Numbered from the stretch's first letter, positions 1 to 7,647 are shown. The stretch is 26,069 nucleotides of DNA from Clostridia bacterium (GCA_017997315.1 JAGOFF010000008.1:1-26069); one strand, 5' to 3'. Numbers and translations: made by a program. Notes: generated from the sequence alone by a model not told the origin.

Positions 1-13
1 CCGACCGAAACGT

Positions 14-30
14 CAGCCGATGACCGGCTG
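14..30 (-). terminator. Weak hairpin after hflX
   Basis: An inverted repeat CAGCCG / CGGCTG with a 5-base loop lies 16 bases beyond the hflX stop codon. On the leftward transcript it is followed by ACGTTTCGG, so the T-tract is poor. It could be a weak intrinsic terminator or a 3'-end stabilising hairpin. The window edge cuts off further context. Confidence 0.35.
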
Positions 31-45
31 CACATCCAACACCGT

Positions 46-1374
46 CTAGACATCGCGGACACGATACGGTTCGATGCGGGCGAGGCGGGACACCGGGATG
101 ACGACCGTCATCTCGATGGAGTCCTCCCGATACTCGAGCGACTCCACCCGGGCGGTCTGGTGCAGTTCGTCCACCATGCCGGAGTCCCGGTACGGGATCC
201 GCAGCCGCGTCCGGAGCGTGCCGGCGCCGGCGCGCTCGCGCAGTGCGGCGCGCAGCCGGTCCACCCCCTGGCCGGTGACCGCGGAGACCTCGAACACATT
301 GTCCGGGAGCCGGCTGCCGGGAAGCGCGAGGACGGAAATCCCGTCCGGGACGCCGACGCGATCCGTCTTGTTGAATACGGTGAGCCGCGGGCGGTCGGAC
401 GCGCCCAGCTCATCCAGAATACCCTCCGCAACCTCCATCTGGCGAAGACGGTCCGGATCGGCGGCATCGACGACGTGCACGATCAGATCGGCCATCACCG
501 CCTCCTCCAGGGTGGACTTGAACGCCTCGACCAGATGGTGCGGGAGTTTTCGGATGAAGCCGACGGTGTCGACCGCGACCGCCTGGACCCCGGCGTCGAG
601 CGGCAGTTTGCGGACCGCGGGATCGAGCGTCGCGAACACACGGTCCTCGGCGTACAGCGAGGAATCGCACAGGGCGTTGATCAGAGTGGATTTTCCGGCG
701 TTGGTATAGCCGACGAACGCGATGGTGAAGACCTCGGACTGACGACGGTTCTCGCGCGTCCGCTGGCGTTGGCTGCGAACGTCTTCGATGGCGTCGGACA
801 GAATCTTGACCCGCCGGGCGATGTGGCGGCGATCGCTCTCGAGACGGCTCTCGCCGGGGCCGCGCGTTCCGATGCCGCCGCCGAGCCGCGACAGGCTCTT
901 CCCCATACCGACCAGTCGGGACAGCCGGTACTTCTGCTGGGCGAGCTCAACCTGAAGCCGGCCCTCCCGGCTTCGTGCGCGCTGCGCGAAGATATCCATG
1001 ATCAAGAGGGTCCGGTCCAGCACCTTCCGTCCGGTCGCATCTTCGATATTGCGGATCTGCGCGCCGGAAAGCTCGTCGTCGAACACGACGGTACCCGCGT
1101 CGAGCGCCTCGCATGCGTCTCGGATCTCCTCCAGCTTGCCCCGGCCGACAAAGGTGGCGCCGTCCGGCCTCTCCCGCCGCTGGAGCGCCTGGCCGACCAC
1201 CACAGCGCCCGCGGACTCCGCGAGGAGAGCGAGCTCTTCGATCGACCGTTCCGCTTCGTCTTCCGCGCCGGCATCGCCGGAAAAGCTGACGCCGACCAGA
1301 ACCACGCGCTCAGGCGCGTCCGGGTCCCGGGTGTCAGTGGAATCAAATCCAGTGTTCTCCGCTTCTTTCGCCAT
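46..1374 (-). CDS. hflX: GTPase HflX (ribosome-associated)
   Basis: HflX is a ribosome-binding GTPase that rescues or splits stalled 70S ribosomes, mainly under stress. The 442-residue protein has the HflX N-terminal domain (about 24-170) ending in the glycine-rich GGGIGTRGPGE segment (165-175). A coiled linker follows, then the G domain with G1 GYTNAGKS (222-229), G3 DTVGF (269-273) and G4 NKTD (335-338), and a short C-terminal domain. The open frame runs 91 codons further upstream, but that part is unlike HflX and crosses the promoter and the divergent XRE promoter region, so ATG at 1374 is chosen. No Shine-Dalgarno precedes it; a promoter ends 6 bases before the ATG, which suggests a leaderless message. 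It is divergent from the XRE gene. Family assignment is secure; the start is likely. Confidence 0.95.
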   Translation of the reverse strand: MAKEAENTGFDSTDTRDPDAPERVVLVGVSFSGDAGAEDEAERSIEELALLAESAGAVVVGQALQRRERPDGATFVGRGKLEEIRDACEALDAGTVVFDDELSGAQIRNIEDATGRKVLDRTLLIMDIFAQRARSREGRLQVELAQQKYRLSRLVGMGKSLSRLGGGIGTRGPGESRLESDRRHIARRVKILSDAIEDVRSQRQRTRENRRQSEVFTIAFVGYTNAGKSTLINALCDSSLYAEDRVFATLDPAVRKLPLDAGVQAVAVDTVGFIRKLPHHLVEAFKSTLEEAVMADLIVHVVDAADPDRLRQMEVAEGILDELGASDRPRLTVFNKTDRVGVPDGISVLALPGSRLPDNVFEVSAVTGQGVDRLRAALRERAGAGTLRTRLRIPYRDSGMVDELHQTARVESLEYREDSIEMTVVIPVSRLARIEPYRVRDV

Positions 1375-1380
1375 GGACAC

Positions 1381-1409
1381 GTTATACCAGACCGGATCGG
1401 GGGTTTCAA
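1381..1409 (-). promoter_or_regulatory. SigA-type promoter of hflX (leaderless)
   Basis: Reading leftward, a -35 box TTGAAA (1409-1404) and a -10 box TATAAC (1386-1381) are separated by exactly 17 bases. Each box matches five of six consensus positions. Only six bases (GTGTCC) separate the -10 box from the hflX ATG, so transcription should begin at or next to the A of the start codon. No Shine-Dalgarno can fit. The boxes are seen directly; the start point is inferred. Confidence 0.75.
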
Positions 1410-1436
1410 TCAGCCCGGATTCACGTAAATGAGATA

Positions 1437-1460
1437 TTTGATCAAACTTTGGATATATCC
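1437..1460. promoter_or_regulatory. Twin palindromes, candidate operator
   Basis: Two perfect 10-bp palindromes, TTTGATCAAA (1437-1446) and GGATATATCC (1451-1460), sit four bases apart in an AT-rich patch of an otherwise GC-rich window. They lie between the divergent hflX and XRE promoters, two bases upstream of the proposed XRE -35 box. XRE-family regulators usually bind short palindromes and often control their own promoter, so the encoded XRE protein is the natural candidate ligand. That link is inference. Confidence 0.45.
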
Positions 1461-1462
1461 GA

Positions 1463-1492
1463 TTGCGGAAGGATTTAGCGGACGAGTATCCT
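1463..1492 (+). promoter_or_regulatory. Candidate promoter of the XRE gene
   Basis: A possible -35 TTGCGG (1463-1468) and -10 TATCCT (1487-1492) lie 18 bases apart, upstream of the XRE gene. The predicted start near 1499 would leave a leader of about 75 bases. The boxes are moderate matches, so this is tentative. Confidence 0.4.
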
Positions 1493-1573
1493 CTAGGGGT
1501 GTCGCCAGACCGCACCAGGGACATCGTTCGTCGCGTCACCAGGGAAAGTACGCATCGGAGGGGGAACGGAGCC

Positions 1574-1837
1574 TTGTCCATCGGATTCGAAGACGATCCT
1601 GCACGCGTGGGACGAGTCATGCGCCGCCTGCGCGTCGGCAAGAACATGACCCAGGCGGACCTCGCCTATGAGGCCGAGATCAACGTATCGTACTACTGCG
1701 CGGTCGAGAACGGAGAGAGCAACATTTCGCTCCGCAAATTCCTGTCGGTCTGCCGTGCACTGCGGGAACCTGCGGACCATGTCATGGCGCTGATCCTCGA
1801 CAACGGCCCGGAGGGCTACCGCATCGCGGAGCCCTGA
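1574..1837 (+). CDS. Small XRE-family HTH transcriptional regulator
   Basis: This 87-residue protein is almost entirely one Cro/C1-type helix-turn-helix domain (about residues 9-70). It shows the typical pattern of a first helix with VMRRLR, MTQADLA for helix 2, and the recognition-helix region followed by VENGESNISL. There is no additional sensor domain. The start is taken as TTG at 1574, preceded by GGAGGGG (1557-1563) and a second GGAG at 1568-1571; the more upstream TTG coincides with the proposed -35 box and lacks an SD. It is transcribed away from hflX and is followed 144 bases later by a DUF4234 gene on the same strand. Likely DNA-binding and possibly self-regulating through the adjacent palindromes. 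The domain call is sure; the target is unknown. Confidence 0.85.
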   Translation: MSIGFEDDPARVGRVMRRLRVGKNMTQADLAYEAEINVSYYCAVENGESNISLRKFLSVCRALREPADHVMALILDNGPEGYRIAEP

Positions 1838-1981
1838 GGGCACATTCCCTGCGGATATCTGTGCAAACAGCCGGCTTTGGCTCATCCCGTCCTCTTGCCT
1901 TGCCTCTCCACTTATGCAACGATAATGGGAGAAGCGGCCCCGATGCAGGCGGCCGAAGACAAGAACGGCGGAGGTATACCC

Positions 1982-2338
1982 ATGCCCAGAGGAGTCGAGC
2001 GCAACCCGATCACCGTCATCATCTACTCCCTGATCAGCTGCGGCATCTACGGCATTTACTGGCTGTACATGGTTTCCAAGGAAATCAACGACGCCCTTGG
2101 GGAGGAACGTCTCAACTTCCTTCTGTACTTCCTCCTTGGCCTCTTCTGCTTCCCGCTGTATCTGTACGGCATCTACAAGCTGGACCAGGCCGTCGTCGAA
2201 CTCCAGACGCGGACCGGCCTTGTCGGCAAGTCCAACTTCATCCTCTGGATCATCCTGTACTTTGTCGGAGGCGTCGGTTCGATCATCATGCAGTATCAAA
2301 CCCAGGAGGCGCTCAACGAGATCTGGACGAAAGCCTGA
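1982..2338 (+). CDS. DUF4234-type small membrane protein
   Basis: A 118-residue integral membrane protein beginning with a short positively charged N-terminus and RNPITVIIYSLISCGIYGIY, the signature opening of the DUF4234 family. Three membrane segments are visible, at about residues 12-32, 43-62 and 83-100; between the first two lies a polar stretch (SKEINDALGEERLN). The function of the family is unknown. ATG at 1982 is chosen because GGAGGT lies six bases before it; an upstream in-frame ATG (1943) adds a non-conserved polar stretch and has a poorer ribosome site. GATAAT at 1921-1926 could be a -10 box, but no well-spaced -35 was found. The DUF2752 gene begins 19 bases after its stop, suggesting co-transcription. 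Confidence 0.8.
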   Translation: MPRGVERNPITVIIYSLISCGIYGIYWLYMVSKEINDALGEERLNFLLYFLLGLFCFPLYLYGIYKLDQAVVELQTRTGLVGKSNFILWIILYFVGGVGSIIMQYQTQEALNEIWTKA

Positions 2339-2357
2339 CCTCATCTCCAGCAGCCGC

Positions 2358-2825
2358 GTGGACATCCCTCCGGCCGTCCGGAGACTGCAGGCTTTCCTGC
2401 GTTCCGCCGCTTTGCCGCTCGCGGCGACCGCAATCTATTCGGCGGCGGCCTGGGCGATGTCCGGGACCCCCTGTCTTCTGCAGTCGGCGACCGGCCTGCC
2501 GTGTCCGGGGTGCGGGCTGACCCGCGCGGTGCGACTGGCGCTGCAAGGGGATACGGCTGGGGCATTCCGCATGCATCCGCTGTTCCCGGTCGCCGTTGCG
2601 GTCCTGGTGGCGCTGCCCGTCATCGCCTGGCGGGCGCCGTCGTTCCTGCGGACCCGGACGTTTCGCACGGTCGCAGTCGCTGTCATCGGCCTTTTCCTGG
2701 CGGTATACGTCTGGCGGATGGCGACGCTGTTCTCCGGCACACCGCCGATGGTGTACAATATGGACTCATTCCTCGGCCGCATCCTGCGGCTGACCGGTCT
2801 GTCCGGCCGGTCGCCGTCTCCTTGA
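2358..2825 (+). CDS. DUF2752 membrane protein
   Basis: A 155-residue membrane protein carrying the DUF2752 signature CPGCGLTRA (residues 49-57), followed by LQGD and a HP motif at about residue 73. Hydrophobic segments lie at about 18-35, 75-91 and 104-122. Members are small membrane proteins of unknown function; the conserved Cys pair (49, 52) may bind metal or form a disulphide, which is not established. The start is uncertain: GTG at 2358 gives a family-typical length, but no good Shine-Dalgarno precedes it, so translation may be coupled to the DUF4234 gene ending 19 bases upstream. A later ATG (MSGTPC) would remove the first membrane segment. A GC hairpin without a T-tract (2841-2855) lies between this gene and the MFS gene. 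Confidence 0.75.
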   Translation: MDIPPAVRRLQAFLRSAALPLAATAIYSAAAWAMSGTPCLLQSATGLPCPGCGLTRAVRLALQGDTAGAFRMHPLFPVAVAVLVALPVIAWRAPSFLRTRTFRTVAVAVIGLFLAVYVWRMATLFSGTPPMVYNMDSFLGRILRLTGLSGRSPSP

Positions 2826-2874
2826 CCGGCCGCGCAGACTGCCCCGCACCGGGGCGGTCCAAACGGGAGAATAC

Positions 2875-4383
2875 ATGATACGACCACTGGAAACGATCCG
2901 GCGCCGTCTGCGGCCCGACAGCGACTTTGTCGCGGGCTATGGAACGCATATGGACCGGAAGACCCGTTCCGACCTGGATCTGGCGATCTTTGCGGTCTGT
3001 GTCGGTGCATTGTTTCCCGTCATCACCGGATTTCCTGGCGCGTCGCCGGTGTTCACCGCGTACCTCAAGGAACTCGGTCTCAACGACCGGCAGTACGGCG
3101 CCATCCTGACGATCCCGCAACTCACGATCCTCATCCAGATCCCGTTCTCGGTCTACCTGGGGAAGCATGGCGGAATCAAGCGGCTCAGCATCCTGTCGTG
3201 GCTGCTGCTCAAACCGCTCTTCATCCTGTTGGGCGTGGTTCCGCTGTTCGCCGGGGGACTGTCCCCGCTGGCCGCCATCCTGCTGGCTTCGGCGGTGATG
3301 TTTGTCGGTTCCTCGTTGCTGTGGATCGGAGACATCGGACTCAACACCTGGTTTGGAGCGCTGATCCCGCCGGCATGCAAAGGGCAGTTCTTCGGGATGC
3401 GGCAGCGGATGGTCACGCTGTTCAATGTGGGATTCGCGCTGCTGCTCGCCGCGATTCTCCCGAAGCTGGCGGGCAACCCGTACAAATACACGATCCTGTT
3501 CACGCTTGCGGCGGTATCCGGAATCGCGGACGCGCTGACCTATCTCCGGATACGTCCTCCGGAGAACGCCTATCAGCCGATGGACCGGTCCCGGCTCCGT
3601 CCCGTCCGCCTCGCGTCGTTCCTCGAGCCGATCCGGGACCGGAACTACCGGCCGTTCCTGCTCTTCAGCATCGTCTGGTACTTCTCGCTCAACATCGCTG
3701 GACCCTATTTCAACGTCTACATGCTGAACACCCTCGGGGTCACGCTCGGCCAGCAGACGTTTTTCACGCAGATCGTACCTGGGCTCGCGACGTTTCTTTT
3801 CATCAGCCGGATGGGACGGATGAACGACCGGTACGGGAACCGCCCGGTACTGCTTCTTTCTTGTGCGGTCGTCTGCCTGACCCCGCTCATCTGGCTCTTT
3901 GTGACTCCCGACACCCTGTTCCTGATCGCTCTGGTCAACATCACGGGCGGGATCTTCGTCACCACGGTCGACCTGAGTGTCATGAACATGGCGATCTTCT
4001 TTGCATCGGCGGAGAAAAGGTCGGTCTATCTGTCGGTCCGTTCGATCAGTACGATCCTGGTCGGCGTGGTTCCCGCCATGCTCATCGGAGGTGTGCTGTC
4101 GGACTGGCTGACCCCCCTGCTGGAAGGCCGGGGCATCCCGTTCCTGCTGGGACAGGAACTCAACGCCTTCCACATCCTGCTGATCATCTCCTTGCTGCTA
4201 CGGCTGGCCGGAACGTTCGTTTTCGCACGGCGGATCCGGGAGCCCGAGGCAAAGAGCATGCGGATTATGACCGCAGGACTGCTGTCGGGCGGGCGGGACG
4301 GATTGCGCCGGTTCAGGATATTGGCATTCCAGTTCGCGACGTACTTCCGGAACCGGTTCCCGGCCCGCAGGAACAATCCCTGA
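2875..4383 (+). CDS. Major facilitator superfamily transporter
   Basis: A 502-residue polytopic membrane protein with about twelve hydrophobic segments in two halves, split by a charged central loop near residues 220-255. An MFS-like short motif follows the second helix (YLGKHGGIKR) and a counterpart in the second half reads RMGRMNDRYGNRPV. It begins with a roughly 35-residue cytoplasmic N-terminus and ends in a basic tail of about 45 residues. The start ATG at 2875 has GGGAGA six bases upstream. The substrate cannot be read from sequence; no sugar- or drug-specific motif was recognised. It is last in the rightward XRE-DUF4234-DUF2752-MFS run and ends before a strong bidirectional hairpin. 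Confidence 0.85.
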   Translation: MIRPLETIRRRLRPDSDFVAGYGTHMDRKTRSDLDLAIFAVCVGALFPVITGFPGASPVFTAYLKELGLNDRQYGAILTIPQLTILIQIPFSVYLGKHGGIKRLSILSWLLLKPLFILLGVVPLFAGGLSPLAAILLASAVMFVGSSLLWIGDIGLNTWFGALIPPACKGQFFGMRQRMVTLFNVGFALLLAAILPKLAGNPYKYTILFTLAAVSGIADALTYLRIRPPENAYQPMDRSRLRPVRLASFLEPIRDRNYRPFLLFSIVWYFSLNIAGPYFNVYMLNTLGVTLGQQTFFTQIVPGLATFLFISRMGRMNDRYGNRPVLLLSCAVVCLTPLIWLFVTPDTLFLIALVNITGGIFVTTVDLSVMNMAIFFASAEKRSVYLSVRSISTILVGVVPAMLIGGVLSDWLTPLLEGRGIPFLLGQELNAFHILLIISLLLRLAGTFVFARRIREPEAKSMRIMTAGLLSGGRDGLRRFRILAFQFATYFRNRFPARRNNP

Positions 4384-4416
4384 CAACCCGCTTCGCACCG
4401 GTCGCACGGGCAGACC

Positions 4417-4459
4417 AAACCGCCGCCCGGCCGTCATCGCTTGGGCCGGGCGGTGGTTT
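4417..4459. terminator. Bidirectional hairpin between convergent genes
   Basis: A 16-base stem (left arm 4417-4432, right arm 4444-4459; one G-U pair) encloses an 11-base loop. It begins with AAACC and ends with GGTTT, so each strand ends in a short T run. It lies between the convergent MFS and E2-like genes and can serve both. Confidence 0.8.
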
Positions 4460-4488
4460 CAGGGGATGATGCGTCACGGATCGCCGGT

Positions 4489-5361
4489 TCAGAAGGACGA
4501 CAGGTTTTTCGCGCTCTCCTCGTCCGAGCTCGGACGATCGATCAGCTGAGGTTTTGCCATGAAACGTTCAAACAGGCGCAGGGAGCGGATCAGGTAGAAT
4601 CCGTCGCAGACCCGCTCGTCGATCGTGAACATCAGATTGATGTACTTGCGGTTCACATCTCCGGATTCGGTGTGGACGGTTTTCTCCTGGATGCGTCCGA
4701 TCGTCAGGAAAATCGATGTCGTCCCGATTTCGTACAGGTGATGGAACGGCGCGTCCGCACCGATGGATCCGAGGTTGGAGATCCAGATGCTCGAATAGAA
4801 CGGCAGGATGTCGATCAAGGCGTGGGGCAGGAGGCCGTGGAAATCGAGCACGCGGACCATGCTGACGAGGAAGCGGAGAAGCCAGCGCGGCATCCATGCC
4901 GTCAGCTTCATGAGCATGTCGTCGCCCTTTTCCAGCCCTTGCTTGAGTTCTTTGTTGTGCTCGTTGACTTTCTGGGCGACCGCGCGGATGTCGTCCGCAG
5001 GGTCCAGCACCACCTTGGCGATCGAGTCGCCGGCGCTGTCCGTCAGACTGCGCTTGACGACGTACAGCACCTCGAAGTTCTTGTGCTGGTAGAGTCTGCG
5101 GCCTGCGATATACCGGTTGAGCTTCGGCCGTTTTTCGACTGTCCGCTTGATCGCGGCGATGATCAGGTTGAACACCGTGATGTAGTCGCTCTGCTCCTTG
5201 CGGTCCGCCAGGTATTCCAGCGCGGGGGTGATGTCGATGGATTTGCTGTAGTACACCGCGGATTCGTTGCGGCCACGCATGACGTACGGAAGCAGCATCG
5301 CATAAGGATCGAGATCCCTGACCAGGATGCCGTCGCTTCGTTTCTTGCTCAGTATGCCCAT
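4489..5361 (-). CDS. Stand-alone E2/CAT-fold acyltransferase-like protein
   Basis: This 290-residue protein resembles only the catalytic domain of 2-oxoacid dehydrogenase E2 subunits (CAT fold). ISNLGSIG (about 194-201) matches the E2 ISNLG strand, and IDERVCDGFY (247-256) matches the HRxxDG / HHxVCDG active-site motif. The catalytic His position is Glu249 (GAG codon), while Asp253-Gly254 are kept. There is no lipoyl or peripheral-subunit-binding domain, and no E1, E3 or lipoate gene nearby. A hydrophobic stretch at about 154-190 (WMPRWLLRFLV and following) may be a membrane- or acyl-facing insertion. The start ATG has GGAGG upstream and its own promoter. It may be a non-catalytic relative or an acyltransferase with different chemistry. 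The fold is fairly certain; the function is unknown. Confidence 0.7.
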   Translation of the reverse strand: MGILSKKRSDGILVRDLDPYAMLLPYVMRGRNESAVYYSKSIDITPALEYLADRKEQSDYITVFNLIIAAIKRTVEKRPKLNRYIAGRRLYQHKNFEVLYVVKRSLTDSAGDSIAKVVLDPADDIRAVAQKVNEHNKELKQGLEKGDDMLMKLTAWMPRWLLRFLVSMVRVLDFHGLLPHALIDILPFYSSIWISNLGSIGADAPFHHLYEIGTTSIFLTIGRIQEKTVHTESGDVNRKYINLMFTIDERVCDGFYLIRSLRLFERFMAKPQLIDRPSSDEESAKNLSSF

Positions 5362-5410
5362 CTCGCCGCCCTCCGCAGATACAGGTCTTCCGGCCGTCCC
5401 ATTGACCGCT

Positions 5411-5439
5411 ATTATAACGGCTAGAACAGTCCGAGTCCA
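5411..5439 (-). promoter_or_regulatory. Promoter of the E2-like gene
   Basis: A consensus -10 TATAAT (5416-5411) lies 17 bases from a -35 TGGACT (5439-5434, four of six). It overlaps the last codons of the AEC transporter gene and predicts a leader of about 40 bases. The E2-like gene can therefore be expressed separately from the upstream epimerase/transporter genes. Confidence 0.7.
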
Positions 5440-6386
5440 CGAAGCAGCGCAATGCCGGCGAAGATCGTGAATCCGGACAGCAGGGTCGTCATGATGACGA
5501 GCTGGCCGGCGAGGTCGGCGTCATTGTGCATGTTCTTGGCCATGACGTAGCTGTTGACCGCGGTCGGGGTGCAGAACAGGCTGAACAGCGCGCCAAGCTG
5601 CGCGCCTTGGAACCGGCCCACAAGGATGCAGACGGACAGGAGGATCGTCGGCATGACAACCAGCCGGACCAGCGACACGATGGTGGCGATGCGCAGGTTC
5701 CCTTTGGCGCGCGACCAGTCGAACTGCGCGCCGAGCAGAAGAAGCGCGAACGGAGACCCGATTCCCCCGATCTGCGACACGGCCTTGTCGAGAAAGGCAG
5801 GGAGCGGGATGCGGAGCAGGGAAAACACCATCCCGGCCACCGATCCCAGAATCAACGGATTGCGCGCGATGTCCGCGAGGGTCCGGACGATCTGCTGCCG
5901 GATCGACTGGTCCGGATCCCTCTTGTCGGAAAAGGCGGACAGGATGATCACGCCGATCACGTTGAAGAGGATCATGACCACCGGGAGGAGCATGGTGGTC
6001 GGAGCCAGGCCGGCGTCCCCGAACATGTTTGTGGCGAGCGGAATCGCATATATGACGTAGTTGCTCCGGTACACCGCTTGAATGATGCTGCCGCGCTTCC
6101 CGTTCTGGCGGACGAACCGGGGCACGATCGCAAGCATGAGCAGGATCGATGCCATCACGCCGCAGGCGGCGTACAGCATCAGCTTGAGATCGAATTCGCG
6201 GATGAGGTCCAGCTGGTATACATCGCTGAAAATGCGAGCGGGCAAAAACAACCGGAACACCAGCTTGTTGGACTTGTCCAGCATGTTGGCATCGATCAGG
6301 CCGATGTGCTTGAGAAAAAAGCCGATGACCATCAGCAGCAGGATGGGCATGACTGCTTCAAAGCTGAAGCCGAGGATATCGATCAC
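5421..6386 (-). CDS. AEC family transporter (auxin efflux carrier fold)
   Basis: A 321-residue membrane protein with the ten-helix, two-half arrangement of the AEC family. The first half has LLLMVIGFFLKHIGLID and NKLVFRLFLPARIF; a cytoplasmic loop of about 30 residues (SDKRDPDQSIRQQIV) precedes the second half with NPLILGSVAGMVFSLL and CTPTAVNSYVMAKNM, a conserved late motif. Bacterial members export or import malate and other small carboxylates; the substrate here is unknown. GTG at 6386 is preferred because GAGG sits upstream and the family's hydrophobic start follows directly; the longer frame adds 13 unlikely residues overlapping the previous gene. It begins 13 bases after the AbrB-type gene and so is probably in the same message. 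Confidence 0.85.
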   Translation of the reverse strand: MIDILGFSFEAVMPILLLMVIGFFLKHIGLIDANMLDKSNKLVFRLFLPARIFSDVYQLDLIREFDLKLMLYAACGVMASILLMLAIVPRFVRQNGKRGSIIQAVYRSNYVIYAIPLATNMFGDAGLAPTTMLLPVVMILFNVIGVIILSAFSDKRDPDQSIRQQIVRTLADIARNPLILGSVAGMVFSLLRIPLPAFLDKAVSQIGGIGSPFALLLLGAQFDWSRAKGNLRIATIVSLVRLVVMPTILLSVCILVGRFQGAQLGALFSLFCTPTAVNSYVMAKNMHNDADLAGQLVIMTTLLSGFTIFAGIALLRGLGLF

Positions 6387-6399
6387 GCGGGAACCTCTT

Positions 6400-7647
6400 T
6401 CATGACAGAATTCCGGACAGGACACGCAACAGCGTCGGGAACAGCAGAATCACCATCATCAGGCGGAATGTGTGCATGACCGCCACCTTGGGGGCGTCAC
6501 AACCGAGCTCCTCCGCGATCAGCGACATCTCGGCAAGTCCCCCGGGTGTACTGGCCAGAAAACAGGTGGAAATCGAGAGTCCGGTGATGCGGTGGATCAG
6601 GTAGCCGAATCCGAGGGATGCGATGATCAGCCCGACCAGCATGATGAGAGCCGGAATCATCAGATCCCGCAGGGAGAGAAGGCTGTCCATCGTCATCCGC
6701 GCCCCCAGGAAAGCCCCAACCGAGATCTGGATGAGCGGACGGAGTTTGGTCGGGAACAGCGCTTTCCCGGACAACACCCCGAACAGCGCGGTCGCCAGCA
6801 TGGCTCCGATCATGGCGCCCGCCGGGATGCCGAAACTGAAAAACAGCAGGCCGCCCGCAACGGCGATGCCGATCGTCAGCAGAAACCGCCCGAGGCTTGC
6901 CGGCCGGATGCGAAGCGATCCGGCCGCGGAACGGAGCTTCATCCCCATCGGAAGACGGCTTCGCGCGCCGCTGTCGGGTTTGGCGGCCGAGGGACCGGGT
7001 TCCGGGCAGACATCCGGCGCCAGAGCACAGGCACCCACCGCGGCGGCCGGTCCGGAAACATCGGCAGCGAGCGGCGAGCCGGAATCTCCGGGGCCGTCCG
7101 CCGTACCGCCGGCAGCTGGACGTTTGCGGCGGATCAGGCGCCAACCTCGTGCGGCGAGCCATTTGAACAGAGCCGGAAACAGCGAGATGATGAACAGGAT
7201 CCGGGCGAGCTGAAGCATGGCGACCTGTGCGGTGTTCGCCCCCAGATCTTCCGCGATGAGCGCCATGTCGGACATGCCCCCGGGCGCGGCGGCAAAAAGA
7301 GAGGTGTTGATGTCGAGTCCCCCGAACCGTGTGAAAAGGAACGCGAACGACAGATTGAGCGTGAACATGCCGAGCATCAGCAACAAGCTGGGGACGATGA
7401 CCTTCTTGAGTTCCCCGACGTCTTTGCGCTGGATCCGGCAGCCGATCAGGATGCCGGAGGCGATCTGGACATACTTGCGGATATCGTCCGGATAGACGGC
7501 GGCATGCGCGAAGATGTTGAACACCATGACGGCGATCATCGATCCGATCATCGCCCCGGCAGGGACCTTGAGCCGGAACAGCAGGATTCCGCCGGCCGCG
7601 CCGATCGCGTTCGTGAGGAGAAAAGCTGCGAGAGGATCCAGGTTCAT
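6400..7647 (-). CDS. AbrB-type (COG3180) duplicated membrane protein
   Basis: A 415-residue polytopic membrane protein built from two homologous halves. AGG-LFR-VPAGAMIGS (about 19-36) recurs as AGG-FFS-IPAGAMIGA (about 265-282), and APGGMSDMALIAEDLG (121-136) recurs as a TPGGLAEMSLIAEELG segment. This is the AbrB/putative ammonia monooxygenase-named membrane family, which is not the AbrB DNA-binding protein; its activity is unproven and transport is often assumed. The halves are joined by an unusual linker of about 75 residues (174-250), rich in Ala, Gly, Pro and Asp with three Cys. ATG 7647 overlaps the epimerase stop as ATGA, so translation is likely coupled. The AEC gene follows 13 bases later. 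Confidence 0.8.
   Translation of the reverse strand: MNLDPLAAFLLTNAIGAAGGILLFRLKVPAGAMIGSMIAVMVFNIFAHAAVYPDDIRKYVQIASGILIGCRIQRKDVGELKKVIVPSLLLMLGMFTLNLSFAFLFTRFGGLDINTSLFAAAPGGMSDMALIAEDLGANTAQVAMLQLARILFIISLFPALFKWLAARGWRLIRRKRPAAGGTADGPGDSGSPLAADVSGPAAAVGACALAPDVCPEPGPSAAKPDSGARSRLPMGMKLRSAAGSLRIRPASLGRFLLTIGIAVAGGLLFFSFGIPAGAMIGAMLATALFGVLSGKALFPTKLRPLIQISVGAFLGARMTMDSLLSLRDLMIPALIMLVGLIIASLGFGYLIHRITGLSISTCFLASTPGGLAEMSLIAEELGCDAPKVAVMHTFRLMMVILLFPTLLRVLSGILS

Noticed and set aside
1375..1647. 91-residue N-terminal extension of HflX
   Set aside because: It would span the hflX promoter, the palindromes and the XRE promoter and leader, and the residues do not resemble HflX.
1921..1926. 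GATAAT as a -10 box for the DUF4234 gene
   Set aside because: The nearest TTGCCT boxes are 15 or 20 bases away, outside the normal spacing.
2683..4173. 496-codon antisense frame across the MFS gene
   Set aside because: The product is a highly charged Arg/Glu/Gln/Asp-rich string typical of the strand opposite a hydrophobic membrane protein.
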